A model generated the notes under the pieces. That model was not told the DNA's origin and did no database searches. It worked only from the letters and a program-made list of their open reading frames with translations. The position numbers and the translations under genes are program-made. From Actinomycetota bacterium (GTDB taxonomy: Bacteria > Actinomycetota > Actinomycetes > Nanopelagicales > Nanopelagicaceae), in NCBI GenBank assembly GCA_947377725.1, contig CANCGX010000041.1, positions 1 through 9,177 on the forward strand: a stretch of DNA of 9,177 nucleotides. Direction: 5' to 3'. Below, in pieces: positions 1 through 7,670 of this stretch; position 1 is the first letter of the stretch; every line of letters begins with the position of its first letter.

Positions 1-1928
1 TTTGAAATATCGTGTGCAGCGTCAAAGATTGGTTGACCTTCCAACAACAACTTCACAAGGCGTTGTTCCATATCTAAATCCGCGATAGGTGAACGATCAC
101 CGATTTGCTTGCCGTTGATATATGCCCATTCAGATCCGCTGAAATTATCATCAGCTTTTCCGATTACATAAATCTCTTGGCCATCTTTAATTCCCATCGG
201 GGTTCGCTTTGTAACATCATCAACAACTCCGAGGACACCGATGACGGGTGTAGGAAGAATTGCGACTGAACCAGTTTGGTTATAGAACGAAACGTTTCCG
301 CCAGTGACTGGCAATCCAAGCTCGAGGCAAGCATCTGCTAGGCCGCGAACAGTCTCGGCGAACTGCCACATTACTTCTGGATCTTCTGGGGAGCCAAAGT
401 TGAGGCAATTGGTCACAGCTAGAGGTTTAGCTCCATTTGTAGCGATATTTCTGCATGATTCCAGCAAAGCAAGCTTCGCACCCTCATATGGATTGAGGTA
501 TGACCAGCGTGCATTTGCATCGGTAGAAATTGCAACACCGAGGTTTGTCTTCGTATCAATACGAATCACACCTGAATCTTCTGGTTGGGAGAGAACTGTG
601 TTTCCCTGAACATAACGATCGTATTGATTTGTAACCCATGATTTATCTGCCAAGTTTGGCGCAGCCATTAATTTCAATACAGCAGCTTTAATCTCATCCG
701 GTGAAGATGGAAGTGGAACAACTACAGGCTTCAACGTTTCCAAATATTTCGGAACTGAAATTGGACGGTTATAAACAGGGCCATCATGAGCAACGGTACG
801 AGGTGGCACATCAACAATCAGTTCGCCGTTAAAAGTGATGTTGAGGTGAGTTCCGGTTGTAACTTCACCAATTACGGTTGCCGTTACATCCCATTTCTTA
901 CAAATCTGCATAAAACGCTTCAACTTAGATGGTTCAACAATCGCACACATGCGTTCTTGAGATTCGCTCATCAAAATTTCTTCAGGAGAAAGTGATGGGT
1001 CGCGAAGAGGAACGGTTTCAAGGCGGATATCCATTCCACCGCTACCTGCTGACGCAAGTTCGGAAGTCGCACACGACAAACCTGCCCCACCAAGATCTTG
1101 AATACCAATAACCAAATCTTCAGCAAAAATCTCGAGAGAACATTCAATCAAAACCTTTTCGGCGAATGGATCTCCGACTTGGACAGCCGGACGCTTAGTT
1201 GGTTTTGAATCACTAAAAGTTTCAGAAGCAAGAACGGATACTCCACCAATTCCATCCCCACCAGTTTTTGCGCCAAAGAGCACAACAAGGTTTCCTGCTC
1301 CGTGTGCTGTGGCAAGTTTGATATCTGAATGCTTCATAACGCCGATACAAAGAGCGTTGACGAGTGGATTACCTTGATAAGTATCATCGAAGACAACTTC
1401 GCCACCGATATTTGGCAAACCAAGACAGTTACCGTATCCACCAATTCCAGAGACGATTCCTGGTAGAACGCGGCGGGTATCTGGATTTTCAGGATCTCCA
1501 AAACGAAGTGGATCCATTACGGCAATGGGACGAGCGCCCATCGTGAGAATATCTCGAACAATTCCGCCAACACCAGTGGCTGCGCCTTGGTATGGCTCGA
1601 TATAGCTTGGGTGATTGTGTGACTCAATTTTGAAAGTAACTGCGTATCCCTGGCCAACATCTACAACGCCAGCGTTTTCACCAATTCCAACGAGTAAAGC
1701 ATCTGATTTAACGGCTTTTTCACCAAATTGCTTGAGGTGAATCTTGGATGATTTGTAGCTGCAGTGTTCAGACCACATGACCGAATACATTGCGAGCTCA
1801 GATGAGGTTGGGCGACGACCCAAGATCTCTTTGATGCTGGCGTATTCGTCATCTTTCAATCCAAGTTCTTTGTACGGTTGGACTGCATCAGGGCTTTCTT
1901 TCGCGTGATTAACGGTATCGAGCGCCAT
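1..1928 (-). CDS. purL: Phosphoribosylformylglycinamidine synthase subunit PurL, 3' end beyond window
   Basis: PurL is the ATP-dependent catalytic subunit of FGAM synthase. It converts FGAR, using ammonia from glutamine supplied by PurQ, to FGAM (step 4 of de novo purine synthesis), in the cytoplasm with PurS and PurQ. The reading frame is open from the ATG at 1928 to the left edge, giving 642 codons. Visible motifs are SEHCSYK (residues 53-59, with the conserved His55), ESHNHP (102-107) followed by QGAATGVGG (114-122) in the first nucleotide-binding half, TGGDGIGG (222-229), TNCLNFGS (506-513) and TGGNVSFYN (about 542-550) in the second half. The last residues, AAHDIS, begin the final AIRS-C-type block. 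Short-form PurL proteins are usually about 730-760 residues, so roughly 100 are missing. No separate glutaminase domain is fused, which fits the adjacent purQ and purS. The ATG overlaps the purQ stop as TAATG. The truncation is caused by the window edge and is not a mutation. Confidence 0.97.
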   Translation of the reverse strand, partial: MALDTVNHAKESPDAVQPYKELGLKDDEYASIKEILGRRPTSSELAMYSVMWSEHCSYKSSKIHLKQFGEKAVKSDALLVGIGENAGVVDVGQGYAVTFKIESHNHPSYIEPYQGAATGVGGIVRDILTMGARPIAVMDPLRFGDPENPDTRRVLPGIVSGIGGYGNCLGLPNIGGEVVFDDTYQGNPLVNALCIGVMKHSDIKLATAHGAGNLVVLFGAKTGGDGIGGVSVLASETFSDSKPTKRPAVQVGDPFAEKVLIECSLEIFAEDLVIGIQDLGGAGLSCATSELASAGSGGMDIRLETVPLRDPSLSPEEILMSESQERMCAIVEPSKLKRFMQICKKWDVTATVIGEVTTGTHLNITFNGELIVDVPPRTVAHDGPVYNRPISVPKYLETLKPVVVPLPSSPDEIKAAVLKLMAAPNLADKSWVTNQYDRYVQGNTVLSQPEDSGVIRIDTKTNLGVAISTDANARWSYLNPYEGAKLALLESCRNIATNGAKPLAVTNCLNFGSPEDPEVMWQFAETVRGLADACLELGLPVTGGNVSFYNQTGSVAILPTPVIGVLGVVDDVTKRTPMGIKDGQEIYVIGKADDNFSGSEWAYINGKQIGDRSPIADLDMEQRLVKLLLEGQPIFDAAHDIS

Positions 1929-2599
1929 TACAAACCCACCATCTCTTTCAAGATTGAGGTGAAGAAATTTAATCCATCTTCACTTGGGCCAGTAAGGTTT
2001 TCAATCGCTTGCTCTGGATGCGGCATTACGCCAACAACATTGCCACGCTTATTTGAAATTCCTGCAATCGCATTTCTTGAACCATTTGGATTCTTGCCGA
2101 CATAACGAAGGACAATGCGTCCTTCATCTTCCAACTCTTTTAGAGTTTCATCGCTGCATTGGAAAGAACCTTCGCCGTTTTTAATCGGAATAACGATTTC
2201 TTGACCTTTGGTATATCCCCGAGTCCACGGTGTATCGACATTCTCTACTGAGACTTTTTGATCGGCGCAGATAAAGTGAAGATCAGCGTTACGAGTAAGA
2301 GCACCAGGCAGTAAATGTGATTCGCAAAGAATTTGGAATCCATTACAAATTCCTAGAACTGGGAAGCCATGCTCAGCGGCAAGAATGATTGACTCCATGA
2401 TTGGAGAGAAGCGACTAATCGCGCCACAACGAAGATAGTCACCGTATGAGAAACCTCCGGGCAATACGACAGCCTGCACTTCCTTTAAATCATTAGTTCC
2501 GTGAAAAAGGGGAACAGGAGTCCCGCCTGCTAATTCAATTGCGCGGAGTGCTGAACGATCATCAAGTGAACCGGGGAATGTGACAACACCGATTCGCAT
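1928..2599 (-). CDS. purQ: Phosphoribosylformylglycinamidine synthase glutaminase subunit PurQ
   Basis: PurQ is the class I glutamine amidotransferase subunit of FGAM synthase. It hydrolyses glutamine and passes ammonia to PurL. The protein has 223 residues, normal for stand-alone PurQ. The N-terminus reads MRIGVVTFPGSLDD, LPGGFSYGDYLR lies around residues 46-57, the nucleophile elbow GICNGFQIL (83-91) carries Cys85, and MPHPEQ (192-197) supplies His194 and Glu196 to complete the triad. The ATG overlaps the purS stop and its own TAA overlaps the purL ATG, both as TAATG. A stretch AAAGG sits about 10 nt upstream of the start inside purS, so both direct initiation and coupling are possible. Nothing in the sequence suggests loss of function. 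Confidence 0.97.
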   Translation of the reverse strand: MRIGVVTFPGSLDDRSALRAIELAGGTPVPLFHGTNDLKEVQAVVLPGGFSYGDYLRCGAISRFSPIMESIILAAEHGFPVLGICNGFQILCESHLLPGALTRNADLHFICADQKVSVENVDTPWTRGYTKGQEIVIPIKNGEGSFQCSDETLKELEDEGRIVLRYVGKNPNGSRNAIAGISNKRGNVVGVMPHPEQAIENLTGPSEDGLNFFTSILKEMVGL

Positions 2600-2844
2600 T
2601 ATTTCTCGACCTTTACGACAAAATTTTCGATAACTGGGTTTGAAAGAAGAGTATGCGCAGCTTTCTCAACTTCAGCAATTTGTTCGGAAGTTGGTTCGCC
2701 ATCTACTTCAATTTCAAAACGCTTTCCTTGACGGACAGATTTAGCAAAAGTAAACCCCAGACGTGGAAGCGCGGATGCGACTGCTTGACCTTGTGGATCC
2801 AAAATCTCGGGTTTCAACATAACCTCAACAACAATAATGGCCAT
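2599..2844 (-). CDS. purS: Phosphoribosylformylglycinamidine synthase subunit PurS
   Basis: PurS is the small structural subunit that bridges PurL and PurQ in the three-part FGAM synthase of Gram-positive-type bacteria and is thought to help ammonia transfer. The 81-residue length is typical. The sequence has the family pattern: an N-terminal beta strand (IIVVEVMLKP), the conserved LDPQGQAV stretch (residues 15-22), a central LPRLGF, then the strand and helix RFEIEVDG...IAEVEKAA and a terminal NPVIENFVV. It is joined by TAATG overlaps to purC upstream and purQ downstream, so the three complex subunits are probably translated in a coupled manner. There is no competing start: the ATG at 2844 gives the full canonical N-terminus. 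Confidence 0.96.
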   Translation of the reverse strand: MAIIVVEVMLKPEILDPQGQAVASALPRLGFTFAKSVRQGKRFEIEVDGEPTSEQIAEVEKAAHTLLSNPVIENFVVKVEK

Positions 2845-3692
2845 TAGATAAACGCCTTTCCCGTAAGCAGTTCGTATGCAGTCATATAACGTTCTTGCGT
2901 CTTTGCAATGATTTCTTCAGGCAATTCTGGTGGCGTAGAAGCTCTGTCCCAACCACTTGATAGCAACCAATCACGTACATATTGCTTATCAAAGGAAGGT
3001 TGAACCCCACCAGGTTTCCATTCATTAGCCGACCAAAAGCGGGAAGAGTCAGGCGTTAAGGCTTCATCGCCTAGGAGAATATTACCCTCTTCATCGGTGC
3101 CAAATTCAAATTTGGTATCCGCCAGAATAATGCCTCTCGTTGCGGCGTAATCATGAGCTTTTGTATAAAGCTTTAACGTAAGTTCTCGAAGAATATGTGC
3201 GTTTTCCGCTCCCACGATTTGCTCAGCTCGTGCGAAATCAATATTTTCATCATGATCACCAATGTCGGCTTTTGTGGCTGGAGTGAATATTGGTTCTGGC
3301 AACTTCGAACCATCCTGCAAACCTGAAGGAAGTGGAATGCCACAAACGGTTTGGCTCTTTTGATATTCAACCCACCCGCTGCCGGTTAAATATCCGCGTG
3401 CAACGCATTCAATACCAAACATAGTAAGTGGTTTTGCAATTACGGCTCGACCCTCAACTTCATGTGGAACAGTTTGCGAAATCAAGTGATTAGGAACAAT
3501 ATCTTTCAAATACTCAAACCAAAAAGATGAAAGTTGGGTAAGGAGTGCACCTTTGTGTGGAATTGGCGTAGGAAGAACATAATCAAAAGCGCTGATTCGA
3601 TCAGAAGCAACTAGGAGAAGTTCATTCTTCTCATTCGTGTAGAGGTCGCGGACTTTTCCGGAACGAACGTGCTTCCAGCCCGTGATATTCAT
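2844..3692 (-). CDS. purC: Phosphoribosylaminoimidazole-succinocarboxamide synthase (SAICAR synthetase)
   Basis: PurC joins CAIR and aspartate with ATP to form SAICAR, in the cytoplasm. The protein has 282 residues, in the size range of the single-domain enzyme. Motifs are SGKVRDLY (residues 11-18) in the nucleotide-binding loop, SDRISAFDYVLPTPIPHKG (30-48), ECVARGYLTGSGW (95-107), the family signature LADTKFEFG (190-198) and DEALTPDSSRFW (209-220). The start lies 6 nt after the purB stop and I see no convincing Shine-Dalgarno sequence in front of it, so reinitiation after purB is likely. Its stop overlaps the purS ATG. The succinyl group added here is removed as fumarate by the neighbouring PurB, so two consecutive pathway steps are adjacent. 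Confidence 0.97.
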   Translation of the reverse strand: MNITGWKHVRSGKVRDLYTNEKNELLLVASDRISAFDYVLPTPIPHKGALLTQLSSFWFEYLKDIVPNHLISQTVPHEVEGRAVIAKPLTMFGIECVARGYLTGSGWVEYQKSQTVCGIPLPSGLQDGSKLPEPIFTPATKADIGDHDENIDFARAEQIVGAENAHILRELTLKLYTKAHDYAATRGIILADTKFEFGTDEEGNILLGDEALTPDSSRFWSANEWKPGGVQPSFDKQYVRDWLLSSGWDRASTPPELPEEIIAKTQERYMTAYELLTGKAFI

Positions 3693-3698
3693 GCGGCG

Positions 3699-5102
3699 TT
3701 ACCGAATAGAGCCGGGACGGTACTGCGCTGCCGCAGCATGAGCTTTTGTGATCGCATCGATGCGAGCAACAATTCGCTCCACTTGTGCATGTGCATCTCC
3801 AGTGAACTCCAACGGTTTGGAGATGAGAGCAACTAAATCTTCTTTTGATAAAGGAATGCGGGAATCATTTCCGATTGCATCAAGCATTCCATTTGGTTGG
3901 CCTTTGCGAATTCCTAGCGCGGCAGCAACGGCATGGGTTTTGATTACTTCATGAGCTTCTTCGCGACCAACTCCGGCTTTGACTGAGGCCATCAAAATCT
4001 TGGTTGTGGCTAAGAAAGGAAGGTACCTGGTTAATTCCGCTGCAATAACATCAGGAAACGCGCCAAATTCAGTAAGAACAGTGAGGAAAGTTTCAATCAG
4101 GCCATCGATGGCATAAAACGCATCCGGTAGAGCAACGCGGCGGACCACACTGCAGGAAACATCGCCTTCATTCCATTGATCTCCAGCTAGCTCGCCGATC
4201 ATGGAGGCGTAGCCGCGAAGGACAACAGATAAACCATTTACACGTTCGCATGAACGAGTATTCATTTTATGAGGCATTGCAGAAGAACCAACTTGGCCTT
4301 CTTTGAATCCTTCGGTGACAAGTTCAACACCAGCCATGAGGCGGATTGAAGTTGCGAGTGATGAAGGCGCAGAAGCAATCTGAACTAGTGAAGTAACGAC
4401 ATCAAAATCAAATGAGCGCGGGTATACCTGGCCGGTTGAATCAAGAACACGATTAAATCCAAGGTGTGCAGCAACTAATTGTTCAAGTTCTGCATGTGAT
4501 TGTGATGAACCAAGAAGATCTACAGAATCTTGTGAAGTTCCGACCGGTCCTTTGATTCCACGAATTGGATAACGCTCAATCAAATTGTCTAAACGTTCGT
4601 AAGCAAAGAGAAGTTCTTCTGCGGTTGTCGCAAATCTTTTACCAAGAGTTGTCACTTGAGCAGGAACATTGTGTGATCGACCTGCAATTGGTTGATCAAT
4701 ATATTCCGTCGCACGAATTCCCAGAACCGCAAGAACAGCAACCACCCGATCGCGAACCAATGCAAGCCCATCGCGGACTTGCATCGCTTCGACATTCTCC
4801 GTGAGATCTCTGCTGGTCATTCCAGCGTGAATAGATTCGTGCCCAGCAAGTGCGTTAAATTCTTCAATACGAGCTTTGACATCGTGGCGAGTAGTTCTCT
4901 CTCGCTTATCAATCGATGCAAGATCAACTTGATTTACAACTTTTTCATAATCTGAAATTACTTGATCTGGAATTGCGTGACCGAGTTTTGATTGCGCGCG
5001 CATAACGGCAATCCACAATTTACGTTCGCTAATTATTTTTGCTTCTGGAGACCAAATTTCGCGCATTTGGGCCGATGCATAACGATTTGCGAGGAGGCTC
5101 AT
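3699..5102 (-). CDS. purB: Adenylosuccinate lyase
   Basis: PurB is a member of the fumarase/aspartase superfamily. It removes fumarate from SAICAR (giving AICAR) and from adenylosuccinate (giving AMP), and so serves both the main pathway and the branch opened by PurA. It has 467 residues. Visible motifs are TRHDVKA (71-77, His73), TSRDLTEN (96-103), GRSHNVPAQ (141-149, with His144 as the likely general acid), IKGPVGTSQDS (183-193) and the superfamily signature GSSAMPHKMNTRS (272-284) carrying the catalytic serine loop. The TRHDVKA, SHNVPAQ and MPHKMNTRS versions look actinobacterial. No in-frame start exists between this ATG and an in-frame TAA in the 3' end of purD. A GAGAG stretch lies 9 nt upstream of the ATG, a mediocre ribosome site. 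The ATG overlaps the TGA of the mini-ORF at 5099-5131. Confidence 0.97.
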   Translation of the reverse strand: MSLLANRYASAQMREIWSPEAKIISERKLWIAVMRAQSKLGHAIPDQVISDYEKVVNQVDLASIDKRERTTRHDVKARIEEFNALAGHESIHAGMTSRDLTENVEAMQVRDGLALVRDRVVAVLAVLGIRATEYIDQPIAGRSHNVPAQVTTLGKRFATTAEELLFAYERLDNLIERYPIRGIKGPVGTSQDSVDLLGSSQSHAELEQLVAAHLGFNRVLDSTGQVYPRSFDFDVVTSLVQIASAPSSLATSIRLMAGVELVTEGFKEGQVGSSAMPHKMNTRSCERVNGLSVVLRGYASMIGELAGDQWNEGDVSCSVVRRVALPDAFYAIDGLIETFLTVLTEFGAFPDVIAAELTRYLPFLATTKILMASVKAGVGREEAHEVIKTHAVAAALGIRKGQPNGMLDAIGNDSRIPLSKEDLVALISKPLEFTGDAHAQVERIVARIDAITKAHAAAAQYRPGSIR

Positions 5103-5131
5103 AGGTGAATTCTCTCGTATCTCGAACTCAT
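5099..5131 (-). CDS. Candidate 10-codon leader mini-ORF between purD and purB
   Basis: This short frame (MSSRYERIHL then TGA) fills the 29-nt gap between purD and purB. Its ATG directly follows the purD stop (TAAATG). An AAAGG stretch inside the end of purD lies 7 nt upstream, a better ribosome site than the one in front of purB. Its stop overlaps the purB start as ATGA. The placement suggests a relay that hands ribosomes from purD to purB. The alternative is chance: any short gap can hold a small frame. The peptide resembles nothing I recognise. If it is real, its role is more likely the act of translation than the product. Confidence 0.35.
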   Translation of the reverse strand: MSSRYERIHL

Positions 5132-6376
5132 TTAATTACCTTTCTCGGCTACCGACGCGTTTAACGCAATATCACTGCGGTAATGACTGCCCCGCAATGT
5201 TATGGCGGAGATAACCCGATAAGCCTTATCCCGGGCTTCGGTCAGATCTGACCCCATGCCCGTTACTGCCAGAACTCGACCACCTGATGAGTGAAGAATT
5301 CCATCCCGGATAGTTGTACCCGCATGAAAGACATGTGAATCTGCGATTGGGGCAATTCCCATAACTGGTTCGCCAACAATTGGATTGGCTGGATAACCCT
5401 CAGATGCCAAGACAACTGTTACGGCAGAATCTTCTGACCACTCCAGACTTTCACCTTTGAGCTTGCCTGTTGCTGCCTTCAATAAAAGTTGCGCCAGCGG
5501 AGTCTTCAATCGTGGAAGAAGTACTTCTGTTTCTGGATCGCCAAAACGTGCATTGAACTCAATAACTTTTGTGCCTTTGTGTGTGATTGCTAGTCCTGCA
5601 TACAAAAGTCCAACGAATGGAGTTCCGCGCGCTTCCATCTCTTTAATTGTTGGGTTTAACACTTGGGTCAATGTTTCTTCGATAATCTCATCAGGCGCCC
5701 ACGGCAAAGGTGAGTACGCACCCATTCCACCAGTGTTCGCTCCAAGGTCTCCGTCGTATGCGCGTTTGAAATCTTGTGCCGGTTGCATGGCAACAATGTT
5801 GTGCCCATCTGAAATTCCAAAGAGTGAAACTTCTGGCCCATCGAGAAATTCTTCGATAACAACTTGAGAGGATTGAAGTGCATGCTCAATAGCGAAATCA
5901 CGATTATCTGTGACTACGACACCTTTACCTGCTGCAAGTCCATCGTGCTTTACAACATATGGTGCACCAAATGCATCGAGTGCTTTTTCAATTTCTACTT
6001 GTGTGGTGCAGGTAAATGAACGAGCAGTTGGAACACCAGCATCACGCATTACTTGCTTTGCAAAATCTTTTGATCCTTCGAGTTGCGCAGCTGCTTTTGA
6101 GGGTCCAAAACATGGAATACCGGCAGCTCTAGCTGCATCGGCTAATCCATTAACTAAAGGCTTTTCTGGTCCAACGACAATGAGGTCAATATGTAAAGAC
6201 GTGGCGAGTTCTATAACTGCTTTGTTGTCGTCAGTATCAATTGCGTGACACAGGGCGATTTCGGCAATACCTGGGTTGCCTGGGGCAACATGGAGTTCTT
6301 CTAGCTGAGGGTCTCTATTGAGGGCTGCGGCGAGTGCGTGTTCACGCCCTCCTGAGCCAATCAGTAGAACTCTCAA
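5132..6376 (-). CDS. purD: Phosphoribosylamine-glycine ligase (GAR synthetase)
   Basis: PurD is an ATP-grasp ligase that joins phosphoribosylamine and glycine to form GAR, the second step of purine synthesis. The 414 residues match the usual monofunctional enzyme. Features are the N-terminal domain MRVLLIGSGGREHAL, GPEKPLVNGLAD (69-80), the ATP-grasp lid GAPYVVKHDGLAAGKG (137-152), DGDLGANTGGMGAYSP (208-223) and the family signature RFGDPETE (277-284). The start is TTG at 6376, chosen because it places the canonical MRVLLIGSGG N-terminus first and has AAGG 7 nt upstream at 6384-6387. TTG overlaps the purA stop as TTGA. It is not fused to purM or purN as in eukaryotes. Confidence 0.96.
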   Translation of the reverse strand: MRVLLIGSGGREHALAAALNRDPQLEELHVAPGNPGIAEIALCHAIDTDDNKAVIELATSLHIDLIVVGPEKPLVNGLADAARAAGIPCFGPSKAAAQLEGSKDFAKQVMRDAGVPTARSFTCTTQVEIEKALDAFGAPYVVKHDGLAAGKGVVVTDNRDFAIEHALQSSQVVIEEFLDGPEVSLFGISDGHNIVAMQPAQDFKRAYDGDLGANTGGMGAYSPLPWAPDEIIEETLTQVLNPTIKEMEARGTPFVGLLYAGLAITHKGTKVIEFNARFGDPETEVLLPRLKTPLAQLLLKAATGKLKGESLEWSEDSAVTVVLASEGYPANPIVGEPVMGIAPIADSHVFHAGTTIRDGILHSSGGRVLAVTGMGSDLTEARDKAYRVISAITLRGSHYRSDIALNASVAEKGN

Positions 6377-7656
6377 ATGAAGGCCTTAACCACGATGGTT
6401 TGATCGCGTCCTGGACCAACGCCAATTGCCGACATTGGAGCTCCAGAGATCTTCTCTAGATACTTCACATAATCTTGAGCGTTCTTTGGAAGATCTTCAA
6501 ATGTCTTGCAGTTGGAAATATCCTCTTTCCAACCATCTAGGTATTCATAAATCGGCTTTGCGTGATGGAAATCGGTCTGACTCGCAGGCAATTCCTCAAC
6601 GCGCACACCATCAACATCGTATGCAACACAGACTGGAATCTTTTCCCAGCCAGTTAATACATCAAGCTTCGTTAAGAAGAAATCTGTTAGTCCGTTTACA
6701 CGAGTTGCATAACGTGCAATCGGTGCATCAAACCAACCACAACGACGATTACGTCCTGTTGTGACACCAACTTCTCCACCGATACGACGAAGTGCTTCAC
6801 CATCTTCATCAAGAAGTTCAGTTGGGAAAGGCCCACTGCCAACACGAGTTGTGTATGCCTTAAGAATTCCAATGACGGTTTTAATTTGCGTTGGTCCGAT
6901 TCCAGATCCAGTACAAGCTCCGCCTGCTGTTGGATTCGATGATGTTACGAACGGATATGTTCCGTGATCAACGTCGAGAAGTGTTCCTTGAGAACCTTCC
7001 AGGAGAACTGTCTTTCCAGCTTTCAAAGCTTCATCGAGAAGCAAAACTGTGTCACAAACATATGGACGCAAAATTTCTGCGTATTCCAAATATTCAGCAA
7101 CCACATCGTCTACTTCAAGACCTTTGCGATTAAATACTTTAATGAGGACTTGGTTCTTATCGCGAAGAGCGCTTTCAATCTTCTGGCGAAGAATTGAAGG
7201 ATCAAAAAGATCTTGGACGCGAATACCGATGCGATTAATTTTGTCTGCATATGCAGGCCCGATACCGCGACCTGTTGTGCCAATCTTTGAATTACCAAGA
7301 AAGCGTTCAGTTACCTTATCGATAGTGCGGTGATAAGGAGTGATCAAATGAGCGTTCGTTGAGATCTTCAATTTAGAAGTATCAATTCCGCGCTCATTCA
7401 ATCCACGAATTTCTTGAAGTAAAACCGATGGATCAATTACTACTCCGTTTCCAATTACTGGAACAACGTTTGGAGAAAGAATTCCAGATGGCAGAAGGTG
7501 CAGCGCGTACTTCTGATCGCCAATAACCACTGTATGACCAGCGTTATTGCCACCTTGGTAGCGAACTACATAATCAACACGGTCTCCAAGTAAGTCAGTA
7601 GCTTTGCCCTTACCCTCATCGCCCCATTGGGCGCCAAGCAAAACTAATGCAGGCAT
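6373..7656 (-). CDS. purA: Adenylosuccinate synthetase
   Basis: PurA uses GTP to join IMP and aspartate, giving adenylosuccinate, the committed step toward AMP; PurB then finishes the conversion. The 427 residues are normal for the bacterial enzyme. The first signature QWGDEGKGK (residues 10-18) contains the catalytic Asp13, NNAGHTV (37-43) contains His41, and the second signature GIGPAYADK (131-139) follows GTTGR. Later stretches, including TTGRNRRCGWFDAP and LTKLDVLTGW, are also typical. The ATG lies 14 nt after the fba stop, and GAAGAGG at 7664-7670 gives a good ribosome site with 7-nt spacing. The spacing leaves no room for a promoter outside fba, so purA is either cotranscribed with fba or driven from inside it. 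Confidence 0.97.
   Translation of the reverse strand: MPALVLLGAQWGDEGKGKATDLLGDRVDYVVRYQGGNNAGHTVVIGDQKYALHLLPSGILSPNVVPVIGNGVVIDPSVLLQEIRGLNERGIDTSKLKISTNAHLITPYHRTIDKVTERFLGNSKIGTTGRGIGPAYADKINRIGIRVQDLFDPSILRQKIESALRDKNQVLIKVFNRKGLEVDDVVAEYLEYAEILRPYVCDTVLLLDEALKAGKTVLLEGSQGTLLDVDHGTYPFVTSSNPTAGGACTGSGIGPTQIKTVIGILKAYTTRVGSGPFPTELLDEDGEALRRIGGEVGVTTGRNRRCGWFDAPIARYATRVNGLTDFFLTKLDVLTGWEKIPVCVAYDVDGVRVEELPASQTDFHHAKPIYEYLDGWKEDISNCKTFEDLPKNAQDYVKYLEKISGAPMSAIGVGPGRDQTIVVKAFI
6384..6387 (-). promoter_or_regulatory. Ribosome binding site that supports the TTG start of purD
   Basis: AAGG lies 7 nt before the TTG at 6376, inside the last codons of purA. Together with the conserved N-terminus it decides the start in favour of TTG. 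Confidence 0.6.
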
Positions 7657-7670
7657 TCTTTAGCCTCTTC

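Noticed and set aside
304..1546. Several plus-strand and other-frame ORFs of 60-101 codons inside purL
   Set aside because: They lie antisense to, or out of frame with, a clearly conserved PurL reading frame, and the protein sequences show no recognisable family.
1..1928. Apparent truncated purL as a pseudogene
   Set aside because: The frame stays open to the window edge with all expected motifs intact, so the truncation comes from the window boundary.
5457..6248. Plus-strand ORFs of 136 and 112 codons opposite purD
   Set aside because: They are antisense shadows of a complete, canonical purD and carry no ribosome site or domain that I can recognise.
6426..7333. Cluster of plus-strand ORFs opposite purA
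   Set aside because: Overlapping frames in different phases opposite an intact purA are what antisense shadows look like.
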